Shown: positions 11,563-23,245 of the stretch, in pieces | How the letters are laid out: each line of letters opens with the position of its first letter | Numbering within the stretch: the first letter of the stretch is position 1 | DNA from: Lenzites betulinus | Lineage: Eukaryota > Basidiomycota > Agaricomycetes > Polyporales > Polyporaceae | Assembly (NCBI GenBank): GCA_022264855.1 | Contig: JABYQU010000002.1 | Coordinates: 1,116,001 to 1,180,000 of the forward strand | Length of the DNA stretch: 64,000 nucleotides | Direction of reading: 5' to 3' | Notes under the pieces: model-generated | Seen by the model: the letters and a program-made list of their open reading frames with translations, nothing else | What the model was told of the DNA's origin: nothing | Database searches by the model: none | Position numbers and translations under genes: made by a program

Positions 11563-12412
11563 TCACTCGCTCACCATAAGTCCGCTCATCGCCCGCTGCA
11601 CGTCCGCGACCCCGTTCCCAGCGCCACCGATAACCCGCGGAGGCAGCGAGGGGTGCCGCACGCCGAGCGCAGCGCCAAGCATCCGCTTGCCGGGGTCTCC
11701 AATGCGTGGAGCGCCGTGCTCAGGGAGCGCGGCGAGGACAGCAGGGTCGGATGCGGTCGGATCGATAGGCGAGACATCGCTGCCGAGTGATGAGGAGATG
11801 AGAGCGTTCAAGGTCGGGTGGGAGGGGATGTTGGGGAGAGTGGGGGAGGGCTCGCGGTCACGGAGGGACCCCTGCTCGACGGCGCTGCCGTTGGTCTGGA
11901 TGCTGCCGCCAGACGCGTTCTGGTTGCGGCTGTAGTGACTGACGGAGGCTCCACGGTTGTGGGACACGGAAGCACGGACGTTGTGACCACGGCCTGAGTT
12001 GTTGTGAGTCCTCGCATTCACGGACGTAATGACGTCCTGTGCGTCCGGGCCGTCGTATGGTTTAATGGTGGCGGTTGCCTGGGTGCTGGCAGAGGTGAAG
12101 ATGGAAGGAGGGAAAGCGAGGGCATGAAGGTAAGCCCGTTTGGCTAGAGAAGCAAACGCGACGCATACATGAGCACCAGCATACAAGGATGGGGTGGCTC
12201 TCAGTGATTGGGCATCACTCACCGACAGTGGCATCATTAAAGACGATGAGGAGACTGGTATCGTTAATCCACTTGATCTTGAAGCCACCATTCACGCTGT
12301 CCCACTCGGAGAACGCGGACTGGATGTCCCTCGTTTTGAGCTCCTTGGGGAAGCCGGTAAGTGAGAGGATGCGGGTTACGCATGCGGAGAGCTGGGAAAG
12401 CGAGGCTGCCAT
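11563..12412 (-). CDS. R3HCC1-like RRM-fold protein, 256 aa
   Basis: Two exons, 12412-12223 and 12143-11563, with a 79-nt GTGAGT...CTAG intron in phase 1. The N-terminal 80 residues carry TGFPKELKTRDIQSAFSEWD, then FKIKWINDTSLLIVFNDATV and AKRAYLHAL. This is the compact RRM-like fold seen in animal R3HCC1/R3HCC1L and in fungal relatives, where a 'GFP.EL' strand, a helix and a 'W.DD...VF' strand recur. The rest is Asn/Ser/Pro-rich and low complexity, ending RAMSGLMVSE. No R3H motif is seen, so RNA binding would rest on the RRM fold alone. Cellular role unknown. Confidence 0.75.
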
Positions 12413-14278
12413 CGGAGCACACTAGTGGGGCTGAGTGCGGTGGGACGGGTGGTGGAAACGGGCGTGTGTGGGTGCTGTGCGAGCGGCGGGTGGTGGTACT
12501 GGGCGAAGAAGTTAAAGGAGAACGGGCTATACGTTAAGGCGGACGGGGCGAGGCGGACGAGGAGGAGGAAGGAGCGAGGAGATGGAGTTGTACAGAGAAT
12601 TTCGATGGACCCAGTCAAGAAGCACCAGCGAAACGAGACAGGCGCCGGTGCGCATCAGGCGCACTCCGCCAAAGTGCTCGCGTCCTTCCTCCCATCACAC
12701 CATTATGACAACCGCCCTCTCCGCAGGCACAGCTCGCCGCCCCCTTCCGTTTTCTAGACTCATCCACAGCACCCAAAGTCAACCTGAACATATCTGTCCC
12801 CTTCGACAGCCTGCCACCGGTGCCATGGCATGGCACAGCTAACACCTTTTTGGGTGGGATCGGCGCCGGCGGAACCGAACAAGTTCAGACGCAGGTCCTG
12901 TAAGCTCGCAATACCAAATCCTTAGGTTTAAATGGTACACCTCGCAGTCGTACGTAGCATGCTTTCGAGCAAACCGACAACACGCCTAGATGCGACACAT
13001 TTCACGCTAAATCGGAGGAGCTTGAGCTGTGGTGTGTGTCCCAATAAGGAACCTACGAAGTCTATCAGGGATTGGTGTGCAGCGGTGAAACAGTCTGCTC
13101 ACCTGCTGTCACAGCAGGCAGTGGCTCGTTGCCTACCGAGCAAAACCGGTTTAACAACCGAAACAAGAGGTGAACACTGGATGAAAATCGTTTGGAACTC
13201 ACTCAAAACACGATAAGTCGGCCAAAAGTTCACCTCTTGTCTCGTCTTTTAGACCCATTTGAACCTATGCGCAATGGTGTAATGCCCGTCGTGTGTGAAC
13301 TCCTGATATTGTTAGCTATCTACTGTCTTTCAGGCATTGCACAACTTGTCAACACATCAAGCTCAAGATCAGAGTCTCTTCGTGTATGTTCACCGTTAAA
13401 AGTACGCATACTACTTGTAAAGGTGCAGCGTTGACGTTCGGTACGGGCTTCTGGGCGGGCTGCAGTTGAAACGCATACCCCCCAGATGGTAGAATATAGA
13501 AGGGATGCTCCCATACTTCTATACGAACAAATTGAATTCAAGTTGCAGTAATAATCGATAGAAGACATACCTGCGCGCGGGCTTGCTATGTGCAGAGGGC
13601 CGGCCATCTAATATGCACTACCTTGGGCAAACGAGTTGGGTAATGCTGATATTGAGAGATATATCAGTTGAAGATGAGGCATGTATGCGTGGGGGCCGAT
13701 GCCACCATGCTTATAAGGAGCACTCTGTCGGCCCCATTCTCAGATTGTGTTTGAGGGCATTCTGCAAGACACCGGTCCCGGTGGACTCATCCCTGAATGT
13801 GCATGCCAAGCATGTCTGTCATAAGTGTATTAGAATAATGCTCCCCACAATGATTGTGTACTCACCAGTTCATTACGTGTTGTCAGAAGCCATTGTGCAG
13901 GAGTGTCTCGCAGTCTGCCACTAGAAAGGGCTATCCCATCGGAAACGTACAGGAGTATATGGTGTATGGGAGCATTGGTAACTACGAGACGCGATGCACA
14001 TAAAACTCATGGAGGCATGCTAACGGCGTAATTGGGAGTAGTGCCGACAAGCACTTGTTATCGGAGAAACGTTGGAAGTGAGCAAACCAGGTCCAATCAA
14101 GCGCCGAGGATACACAACTTTCTGAGAGATGGGACCCCAGCCACTCCCACCCAGGAATTCACCGTGTCCAACCTGTCACACTCATCGACATCCTTCGCAC
14201 TGACTCCCGCCTTGCACGCGTGAACGCGCCGTCCTATCCTCCCCCTCTCCTCAAAACACCCCGGGCGCCGCGCTCGCC
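12413..14278. other. Divergent intergenic region with a MITE
   Basis: Separates a minus-strand and a plus-strand gene, so it holds both promoters. The only structured element is the 184-bp inverted-repeat element listed separately. 13300-14200 is comparatively AT-rich with no ORF over 115 codons. No other gene evidence. Confidence 0.6.
13110..13293. mobile_element. MITE copy 1 (CAC-type TIR, TGT target duplication)
   Basis: A 184-bp element whose ends are inverted repeats of about 65 bp: left end CACAGCAGGCAGTGG, right end (reverse complement) CACGACGGGCATTAC. The inner part of each arm is near-identical (ACAAGAGGTGAAC facing GTTCACCTCTTGT). TGT directly precedes (13107-13109) and follows (13294-13296) the element, consistent with a 3-bp target duplication. 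A related copy lies at 21184. There is no coding capacity. CAC termini plus a 3-bp duplication resemble CACTA-type elements; that assignment is inference. Confidence 0.75.
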
Positions 14279-15268
14279 ATGTACCACGACCTCGACAGCG
14301 AGCTCATCCGCGCATGGCAGATCCTGCACGAGCTCTCCGAGCAGAATGCGCTCAACCAGAAGATGGCCTCGACGCTCGCGTCGCAGGCGCACTCACTCAA
14401 AGTAGGCACCCGCCGCCCCTCCCCGCGTTGCCGAGCATTCATGCATGCAGGGTGCCGTAGTCTGAGGCCAAGACGCTAGCGAGCGGGATCTCGCTCAGGC
14501 GGGTCAACACGGACATCTCGAAAGGTGTGTTGTACCCTGCGGCTGCGGTGTCCGTGGTGGGTGGTTATTGACGGCCTTTGCGCACAGAAACATTCGAGTC
14601 CGAGCTAGAGAGACTGAACGCGCATATCATCATCGAGAACCACACGCTGCTGCAGGAGAACAAGCAGCTCTCCGCGCTCCTAGAAGAATACGAGCAGACC
14701 ATGGAGACCGTTATGTCGAAATTCCGCGCACACTCGGTACGCGACCGCCCCTCATCCGTCCCTTTATTCCGCCTCGTCTCACCCGTGGCTCACGCTGCAC
14801 AAGCAGTCCGCCGCGCAACAGCACGAGCTCGCCCTCACCCGACATTACGAGCTCCTCATGCAGTCCCTCGACACCTCCCTCGCGCAGACCGACCTCTCCC
14901 ACGACACAAGCACCACCATCTCCCTCCACCGCCTCGCGCACAACCTCCGCGCCCTCCTCGACTCCCTCACCGGCCCCCACTCCCCCGACCCTAATTCTGA
15001 TCCCGCCGGCCCACCCTCATCCACCGCCCCTCCCGGCGCCTCGCCCTCGCCCCCGCCAACGCTCGCCGCCTTCCTCCCGCGCGACGACTGGGCGCACGAG
15101 CGCGAAGTCGAGATCGCGCGCCTCGCCGCGGAGAACGAGGCGCTCCGGCGCACGCTCGGCATCGACCGCGCCGCGGCCGAGGCGAACGGCTGGCTCGCGG
15201 ACGAGGCGCGCGAGCTCACGCTCCGCCGCTTCGTGCCGACGTCCTACCCCGGGCGCGTCGCGAGCCCG

Positions 15269-15301
<33 letters not shown>

Positions 15302-15697
15302 GGCGGGATGCCCGTGTTCGAGGGCGGCGCGGGGTGGCCGACGGGCGGCGGGGGCGGCGGGATCAACGTGCATCCGGGGATGAACAATGTGAATGTGAAC
15401 ATGAACGGGACGATGGTCGTTACTGTGCCGGGCCCGCTGCCGATGCAGCAGCAGGGGCAGCAGGGGCAGCAGCAGGGGCCTGGGGGGGCGGGCGGGGGAC
15501 AGATGGGCATGCAGGGGATGGGCCAGCCGGGGATGCGCGGGGTGCAGGGGCGGCGGCCGGCGATGTTTGGGTCGGGGCGGGGGCGCGGGGCGGGCGGGAA
15601 CCCGATGTGGGAGGGCGTGAACATCGCACAGGGGCCGCCGCCGCAGGAGCGGCCGTGGCAGATGCAGGGCAATGGGGGGTACGACCTGGCGCGGTGA
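14279..15697 (+). CDS. SIKE/FGFR1OP2-family coiled-coil protein (STRIPAK subunit), 408 aa
   Basis: Exons 14279-14401, 14461-14524, 14588-14736, 14807-15697; all phases agree (the last acceptor could be 3 nt earlier). The N-terminal 110 residues are coiled coil with the family signature: [20 protein letters not shown], then [20 protein letters not shown] leading to [12 protein letters not shown], matching the 'ExxxLMSKYR' segment of SIKE/FGFR1OP2. In filamentous ascomycetes the homologue (SCI2) belongs to the STRIPAK phosphatase-kinase complex, which controls hyphal fusion and fruiting; that role is transferred from family knowledge. A second helical region ([20 protein letters not shown]) follows. 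After a run of nine Gln the C-terminal 130 residues are Gly/Met/Gln/Pro-rich, ending [13 protein letters not shown], which is absent from animal family members. Confidence 0.85.
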
Positions 15698-16566
15698 TGT
15701 GTGCGGAGGAGCGGGTCTGGTTTCTTGTACTTGCGCGTTTTGTTCAGCTTTCGTTTTTGTGGATATCTATCTATTCTCACTCGGACTTCACGCGCACGAG
15801 CTGCACGATTTTCTCGACACACGCAGGTCTGAGGCGGCACTCAGTACTCAACGTCGAACTCGCGGTAGGGCATATGCAATGTATAACCAGACAACCAAAG
15901 ACGGTCTCCGCACAACTATATACAGACAGACAACCACACCACGACCGACCGACGACGACCACTCCAACCCGGGGCGCGGGGTATATACTCGTACAACAAC
16001 GCGACGCGCGCACGAGCGCACTGCCGGGCGCGCGCGCGTGTCTACTGCCGTGGCGGCGGGGCGTGGGCTCAATCAAATAAGATCAGGTAAGAAGGAAGAG
16101 GTAGGAAGGAAGACGGAAGAAGGGACGGGGGGAGGAAGGGAGGAAGGGCATGTACAGCGAGGGTAACGGTGACGGCGACTGGAAAGCAAGCGGGCGTGCG
16201 GGCATGATACAGTGAAGGGGCGCGGCGCGCACTAGGGAGCATTAGGCAGCATAGGGGTGGGTAGGAGGGTGGGGGCGGTAAGAGTTCAATCCGGGGTGTG
16301 CGCAAATAAATGTAGGGGGTCGTTCGGTGGGGGATGGGGATGGGAGGGGGAGGTCATTAGGGGAGGGCGGTCGTGGTCGTGACGGGTCCGTGAGATTCAT
16401 AACAGCGCGAGTGACAACAGAGCGAAAGCACGATTCGAAACAAGTGTGACGGGATGGGGTGAGATTGGGTTTGAAGTGGTCGGTGGACATCGTGTATGGT
16501 CCGGCGGGAGGATCGGTCGACGTTGCGAAGCTCGAGGATGTCGATGAAGGAGGCGACAGCAGCGAC
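15698..16566. other. Intergenic between convergent genes, polypurine tract
   Basis: Carries the 3' ends of the SIKE-like gene (plus) and the 825-aa gene (minus). A strand-asymmetric purine tract of A/G runs from about 16081 to 16150 (repeats of GGAAG/GAAGG), and G-rich sequence continues to about 16370. No ORF with coding character. Confidence 0.55.
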
Positions 16567-19044
16567 CTAATACGCCCCCGCCGCCCCCACCTCCCACCCC
16601 AACCCACTCCTCCCCACGCCCTCCCACGCAACACTCACCACCTTCTCCCGCACGCCCCCCGCCGCCCCGGGCCACTGTATCCCATACACCCGGCACACAT
16701 TCTGCAGCGCCTGCAGCCGCACGAGCAGCGGGTTCGCCACCGGCCGCAGCCGCGACAGCACGCCGTGCGGCGGGAACTGCGGGCGGAACGGCGAGCGCGG
16801 CAGCGCCGGCGGCACCGCGAACACGCGCGGCGCGTCTGCGCTCCCGCCGGACCCCGACGCGCCCAGCGGGATCAGCGTGCGCTGCAGCACCGCGGGCCCC
16901 AGGCCGAGCCCGTCCTCCGCGAGCGCGAGCGCGGTGAACGTATGCGCGTCCGTCGGGCGCACGCGGTACCCCTCCGGCTTCAGGCCCCCCGCGCGGCCAC
17001 GCACGGGCACCGATGCCCCTCGCGCGCGCACCGGCGACCGTGAGGGGGAGCGCGAGGGCGAGAGCGAGTCCGCGCGGGTGTAGAGGTCGACGCCGGCGGA
17101 GAACATCGTCGCCTTGACGTACGCCTTCTGGAACTGCGCGGCGAAGTCCATGAGCGTGGACACGGAGCGGCTCACGCGGTGCACGAGCCCGGAGGCGCGC
17201 GGCGGCGAGCGGTCGTCGGCGTCAGACGTCCCGGGGTGGCCTGCGCGGCGGGTGAGCGGCCGGCCGCGGCCTATCGCGAGGGCTTCGCGGGACCGCGGCT
17301 TTGGCGGGGCGGGGAGGGCGAGCGGGTGCTCGGCGGCGGGCACGGTGGGTGCGATGGGCTGCTTCGCGCTGCGGCTTGGTGCGCGGGCGGGCGAGAGGGG
17401 GGGCGGGGAGGTGGAGAGGGGGTCGGATGAGGGGAGGATGGGCTTGGTGGGCGTTCGGGGAGACGAGGAGGGGGTCGTGAGCGCGGTCGAGGCCGAGCGG
17501 AAGGAGTTGCGGCTTCCGAAGGAGAACCAGGATCCCGAGCGGGTGACGGTGGACGCCGAGGACGAGGACGTGCCTGAGGACGCACTCGAGACGGAGTCGA
17601 GCGTCGAGGAGCGCGCCGTACTCAGGACAGCGGCGTCCTTCACGTGCGCCTTCCTGCGGGTCTTTGGCACGAGGGCTGCCCGGCCTTTGCCCTTGGCGTC
17701 GGGCTGCTCGACCTCTGTTGGTTCCAGGAGGATGGCGAGGAGCTCCGCCTGCTGGGCGGTAGGGCGAGCGTGTGGACGGCAGTTGACGTCGTCGATAAAG
17801 AGCGGGCCATGCATGGCGGTGAGAACATCGCCAAAGGGCACCGAGCGCGATACGCTGCGGGCGTGCTGCAACGCAAGCTCCCGCTGCGCACGGGGCAGCG
17901 ACAGGGCGTCCTTGTCGTTCGGGGAGGTGCTCAGCGAGCGCGAGAGCGACAGGGGGCGCGAGGGCGGGGAGGGCATGATGTCGTACAGGAACAAGCCGCT
18001 CGTGCAGTCCTCCTCACGCTCGCGGGGCGCAGAGGGCTTGGGAAAGCGTGCATCAGCGTTCCGGAGCGAATCGTAGCACAGGAGTTGGCGCGGATGGCCG
18101 CTGGCTATCCTTAGCTGGGAGCTCCGCGCGGCCCGGGCTGCCTCCTCCTTGCGCGCACGCTCCCGCTCCCGCTCCCGCGCCGCGAGATCGGCGCGGCGGC
18201 GCATCCGCGCCTCCTCGTCGCGCTGCCGTGCTATGCGCTCCTTCTCCGTCTTGAGGCGGTACGAGCTGTTCTCCCACTTCCTCTCCAGCTTCCTCAGCCG
18301 CTCCTCCCTCCTGCGGGCCCTCTGCGCCTCAGCGGCTCGTCTTTCTTCCTCTTGCACGCGCGCGGCGGTGGCGTCGTCGAGCTGGAGGCCGCCGGCGGGG
18401 ACAAAGGAGCTGGAAAAGTCTTCGTCGCGCACCTGGGCGATGCGCGGGTCGTCGTCGCCGCTGACCTCGACGCCGCGAATCTTGAGCAGCAGGACCTTGG
18501 CGAGGTGCATGTGGTCGAGCGCGTACGCGACGTGCATCTGGTCCTGGAGGGTGCGGGGGGGCGAGGGTGGCGAGTCATAGTATTCGAGGGGGCGCTCGCA
18601 GGCGTAGGTGCAGACGGCGTCGGGAGGCGTGAGCGGTTCGCGGGCGCTGGGCTCCGACGAGGTCGAGAGGACGCTGCTGGAGGAGTGGGTTCTTGGCAGC
18701 GTGTCTGTGGGTGAGGTGGAGAGAAACTGGGGCAAGGTGAGTAGGCGGCGGCGGGTGGCAACAGACAGATGGAGACGCACAGGCTGGGCGCGGCGATTTA
18801 TGCGGTCGCGCGAGTCGGTGTAGGAAGGTTTGGATGGTCCGGGCGAGTATGGAGAGGTGGTCACGGGCGCCGGCCGCGTCGGAGGCGTGTCGGGGAAGAA
18901 GGTAGGGAGGGCGAAGGCGGGCGGTGGGCGGGGCGGGGCGTGGGGGAATGCGTAGTCGGGGATGCGAGCGGGGGCGAGGGCGAAGTCGGGGTTGCGGGCG
19001 CGGGCGACGGGCGAAACGTCGCGCGAGCGGCCGCGGCGGTCCAT
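16567..19044 (-). CDS. Serine/arginine-rich coiled-coil protein, 825 aa, single exon
   Basis: A single 826-codon frame without introns, unusual beside its neighbours. The start at MDRRGRSRDVSP is preferred over an in-frame ATG at 19158 because a CCTATAAG box sits 73 bp upstream. The N-terminal 250 residues are Pro/Ser-rich. A highly charged helix of about 80 residues (EEERRAAEAQRARRREERLR onward to RERERERARKEEAARAARS) predicts a coiled coil. Then come SerPro/SerThr-rich linkers and a conserved-looking amphipathic segment, LVHRVSRSVSTLMDFAAQFQ, followed by SPSRSPSRSP. The C-terminal end has SRLRPVANPLLVRLQALQNV. No catalytic domain is recognisable. Function unknown. Confidence 0.75.
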   Translation of the reverse strand: MDRRGRSRDVSPVARARNPDFALAPARIPDYAFPHAPPRPPPAFALPTFFPDTPPTRPAPVTTSPYSPGPSKPSYTDSRDRINRRAQPVRLHLSVATRRRLLTLPQFLSTSPTDTLPRTHSSSSVLSTSSEPSAREPLTPPDAVCTYACERPLEYYDSPPSPPRTLQDQMHVAYALDHMHLAKVLLLKIRGVEVSGDDDPRIAQVRDEDFSSSFVPAGGLQLDDATAARVQEEERRAAEAQRARRREERLRKLERKWENSSYRLKTEKERIARQRDEEARMRRRADLAARERERERARKEEAARAARSSQLRIASGHPRQLLCYDSLRNADARFPKPSAPREREEDCTSGLFLYDIMPSPPSRPLSLSRSLSTSPNDKDALSLPRAQRELALQHARSVSRSVPFGDVLTAMHGPLFIDDVNCRPHARPTAQQAELLAILLEPTEVEQPDAKGKGRAALVPKTRRKAHVKDAAVLSTARSSTLDSVSSASSGTSSSSASTVTRSGSWFSFGSRNSFRSASTALTTPSSSPRTPTKPILPSSDPLSTSPPPLSPARAPSRSAKQPIAPTVPAAEHPLALPAPPKPRSREALAIGRGRPLTRRAGHPGTSDADDRSPPRASGLVHRVSRSVSTLMDFAAQFQKAYVKATMFSAGVDLYTRADSLSPSRSPSRSPVRARGASVPVRGRAGGLKPEGYRVRPTDAHTFTALALAEDGLGLGPAVLQRTLIPLGASGSGGSADAPRVFAVPPALPRSPFRPQFPPHGVLSRLRPVANPLLVRLQALQNVCRVYGIQWPGAAGGVREKVVSVAWEGVGRSGLGWEVGAAGAY

Positions 19045-19116
19045 GGCGGTCACGCTGGGGGATGGGAAGGGTGAAGGGAGGGTGCGATCAGGAGGCGCGG
19101 TGACGACAGGGAAGGG

Positions 19117-19124
19117 CTTATAGG
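19117..19124 (-). promoter_or_regulatory. TATA-like box of the 825-aa gene
   Basis: The minus strand reads CCTATAAG, 73 bp before the ATG at 19044 and downstream of the alternative ATG at 19158. This is the main reason for choosing the shorter protein. Confidence 0.45.
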
Positions 19125-21183
19125 GGACGGCGAGTGCAACGTTCCAGTCCGAGCCCAACTCCGAGAATCCTCTGGCGCACGCCCCAGATATCCGATGAGA
19201 TCGTCTTCCGGGCCTCGAGGCTGCTTTCTCACATATATCCCCGCCGTGATATCACAGCTGTCACTCTGATCTCCCTTCCGCACGGGGGCACAGGGCACGC
19301 GCGATACTAGCGGTGGGCGAGCGCGAGGTGGTGAGCAGGAGCAGGAAGAGACGAGACGTGGCAGTCGCGACGCGAGCGACGCAGACCCCGCGCGGCGCCT
19401 TTTACCCGAACGCGATAGCCCTCCGCTTTGTGAAACGGCGCGCCACCGCCCGCGCACGCCCCCTCCGCCCATTGTACCACCCCTATTATCCCCCAAGTCC
19501 AAAGCGACTACGCTGAACGAGCCTGCATTGTCCCGCCGCACCCCTCCAGCACTCCCGCAGCACACACAATGGCCGCGGACCGAATCCAAGCGTCCGAAGA
19601 CGGGCAAGAATACTGCATGCATGCGATCAAGTCATGCATCTGCATCAGCCCGGTCTCCATCCGCCCGCGGCGTGCTCGCAGAGCATTCCATTCTCCCCCT
19701 AGCTGCAGCCGCCGCATCCTCTACGCCCGCCCTTCCTGCCCGCCCGCCGTCCCACGCTAACGCCAAGTTGCAGTTCATCTGAGCAGCGCGCCCCAGCAGG
19801 CTCGACAGACCGCCCCGTCGCCCTGCAGGGCCGCCTGTCCGCGGCGCCGGACGTCCATCCAGATTCCAGACAGGCCTGGGACGCGCACAGATAAACAAAC
19901 CTTTTGCCACTGCGTGGGACCCACCGCCGCACCCAACACCGCCCAGGCGGCGGGAGCCTCTGCAGCCCGCGCACTTCCAGCTCTAAACTCGGCCGTGAGC
20001 GCAGACTGCCGCCGCCACCGCGCCACCAGCATGTGCTTCCTCTCCCCGCGCTCTCGTCTCTATCGCTCTCCAGCCACCTCGGTGTCCACGCTTGTTCGAC
20101 GTTCAACGTTTGCATTATCGGTATGTTGTGATTATCTGCGTCTGCACTTCCGGGCGCGCACATCCTCAGCTGCGTCCACCGAGTTGCCGCCGCCCACGCC
20201 CAGGCCCGAGCTCCCAGCACGTACAGCACCCAGCGATCGCCCCCGCCCAATCCGGGCACAACCGTCCACCACCGAACCGCCTTCGCGCTCCCCGGCCCAC
20301 TCCCGGTCACTATACTTGGGTCCCTCCCCCTTGGCGAGCCTTCGCCCCTCTAGATCTCTGCACTCTCTTCGCACTCTCCAGCAGCGCCCGCACGAACTCT
20401 CCACGTCCACGGCGCGCGCACCCGACCAATTCCCAGGAGGACAGGACCGGCCAGGGCAACCTACACGCCCCGCTTGAACGAACCAACTGCGCCCGCCCCT
20501 GTACGCCCTCTCGCGCCCGCGCGCAAGCACTAGAGTTAGCCTTTAGCTTCGCGGCCAGCCCGTCGGGCACCGCCCACGCCCGCGCGCATCCCCCCGAATG
20601 GGCGCGCCTCCCAGGCTGTCACCCGGATAGAGGGCGCTCGCGCGGCACGCCGCGTTCTTCGTGCCGTGTCCCGCCGCGCGCGATACGCAGGCGCGTACGT
20701 GAGGGCGGGTTACGGGAGGGCGTGGGCGGGGCGGGCGTACGTGCGCCCGCGCGAGCCCGGCTCCGGGGACACCAGGGGGGCGTGAGGAGGGCGCGGTGCT
20801 GGCCGAGCAGCGCACCTGCGGTATGCGGAACCCTGCGGACGCGCTGCATCTGGACTACCGTTAGTGAGAGGAGGGAAGCGGCGCATAGGATTCTAGCCTC
20901 TAGGTGAGTTTCGAACGGGCGACGCGTTCGTGGATGGTGACGTCGACGTCGAACAGGAAGTACTTCGTTACAGGCGCACTGGCCGGTGTACGGTGCGCGG
21001 TGCGTTATCGCGGTCGGCCTGTGCGCGCGAGATCCGAGGAGAGGCGGCGAGCTGCTGCTGCTCGGTGTGAACCATCTCCGCCCATATGTCGCGGCCGTTG
21101 GCGCAGGTTGAACTCAAACTCTGTTGCGGACCGTACGCGCTTCACGGTGTACTCGACGGGTCCCACGCGCTGCCAGCCCCGGT

Positions 21184-21373
21184 CACGACAGGCAGTGTCC
21201 CGTTGCCCACCGCGCAAAACCCTTTCAAAAACCGAAACAAGAGGTGAACCCCGGACAACATTCGTTTGCAACTCACTCAAAACACCATAAGTCGGCTGAA
21301 AGGTAACGTTTACCTCTTGTCTCGACTTTTGGACCCATTTCAGCCTATCCGCAATGGCCTAACGCCTGCTGTG
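21184..21373. mobile_element. MITE copy 2 (CAC-type TIR, GGT target duplication)
   Basis: A 190-bp relative of the element at 13110. The left end CACGACAGGCAGTG faces a right end whose reverse complement begins CACAGCAGGCGTTA, and the arms pair over about 65 bp around the core ACAAGAGGTRAAC. GGT is present immediately before (21181-21183) and after (21374-21376), a different 3-bp duplication from that of copy 1, as expected for independent insertions. The two copies share the loop motif AACTCACTCAAAACAC and similar spacing. Non-coding. Confidence 0.75.
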
Positions 21374-23245
21374 GGTGGGTGGCACTGCGCTGAGTCAAGG
21401 CGGACAGGAATCGCTCGTGCAGGCTCCATGGCGACACCGCCATCGTCCTGCCGCAGCGCACGCGAACGCGTTCTTTCCTGCAGGCAGAACCACACTCGCC
21501 GTTTGGTACGGACGAACCGCATACGGGCACCACAGCAACGCCTCTCGCGCCGATCGAGGAATAAGTTCGTCCCCCATTCCACCGACTAATCCACTACTAG
21601 TGCGGGGTGCGCTGGAGCAGGCTGGGGTCGCGAGTCAATTAGCTGGAGGGAGGTGCCTGGGAGGGGACCTGCCATTCGCGCATGCCTCGGACGAGCAGCA
21701 GCAGCCCGATCGGGGCTGCTGCTCCACAACGCCTGGCAGCGTGGCGCGGCAGCAGATCCTGTGCCGCTTCTGCGATAAGTCGCGGCCCTCAGATCTCAGA
21801 CTCTACTTAGCACGGGCAGCGCGCGATACTGAGTACGATATCGCGGCGCGCAAGGCTGATGGAAGCGCGATGCGCGACTCAACGAGGCGGCTCTCGCGCC
21901 ACGCCGCGCGTCGCCATCACGCCCCCCTCGCCTCCCCTCGCGCGCGGGCATGCGGCGTGCGCGACGCCCGCCACGTTCCCCCGCGCCGTGCTGCACATGC
22001 CCGAACGGGCTCTGTGGCTCGTCCTGCTGCGCGTGGGTGTGCGACTCTGGCACTTTGCGCCGGCTCCGAGCGGCCAGCCTCGCCCTGCGTCAACGCTGCC
22101 TGGCTGCCATTGCTACGCGGCGTCTCTCACTGCGTTCATGTCCGCTGTGGAGCAGGTGCACTTTTTCACGATGAGGTGAGCGTATGTATGTATGCATCAC
22201 ATAGCACTGGGCCGGCGCTGACGTTATGTTCAGGTACACGGCAGTGCGCAGAGGCAGCGAGTCTGACATTGCATACGAGCAGAGGCACGCCCTCGCCCCG
22301 CGCGCATGCATCACCGTCACGCCCGTGCAGATCTCCGCGAACAACGCGATAAGCCCCGACGCGGCACTAGCAGTGGCACGCCCAGCTTCAAGTTGTCTGA
22401 AGTTCCCACCATCTCCGCCCTCGCGCTGACGCACGCACGCGAAAACGATAGCTGAAATCTCGCTGAAACGCGATCCGACGTCCTCGCGGCGGCGCCCCTC
22501 GGACGCGACACGCCTGCCAGTGGCCAGTGGCCCCCCGTTGCGTAACAGGCGCCGCCCGGCGTGACGCGTCCGCCGCAGGGGGCAACTGGACGAGTAATAC
22601 CGGACACAGACATCGCGCGCCCAATCGCCAAGCACGCACTGGCAGCTCTGGCAGGCGGGGTGATACAAGAAGCCGGGTAGCGTCGCGCGCGGGAGGCCTT
22701 TTTACGTCTTCAAGCCGTCTGTGGGCTGCACGGACGCGCGAGGGATGTCGGCTGCGCCCTCGCGAGGCTGGAGAAGGAGCGACTGCGCGGGTGGGTCGGG
22801 CACACATGCGCGGCTGGATCGGCTCACGACGTCGTATGACCACACCCACAGATCTCGCGAGGGTGTGAAGGGGAGGGTGTGCACACCTTCTCTCACCCGC
22901 CCATCGTTGGTTGGGAGATGGGGCCCCCAGAGGCCGCGGCCAGACGTCGACGGCGTCGGAGCGCCCGCCAGCGACCCTCGAGGAGGATACCCTGAGATCC
23001 GCCGAGGGGGACGTGGCGTGCGCAGACTCCATGGACACACTCGTGACGACACGCGCAGGCCTTCTCTCGCGCTGCCGAGGGGTGCGCGGGCGAAGGCGTA
23101 GGCGTCTCGGTGAGTATGCACTCTCGCTATCCCGTTGTGGTGCGCGCGGATATGCGTCATCGCTTGGCGGCGCAGCTCGCGCCTCTGTCGATGGCCCTCT
23201 CTTTGCACCTGTGGCTTAACGCTGAAATCGGGACAGGTCGTGCAT

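Noticed and set aside
21375..22352. 325-codon plus-strand ORF in the gene desert
   Set aside because: Composition is Arg/Ala/His/Ser-rich without hydrophobic core or motif, and it begins at the end of a MITE; chance ORF in GC-rich DNA.
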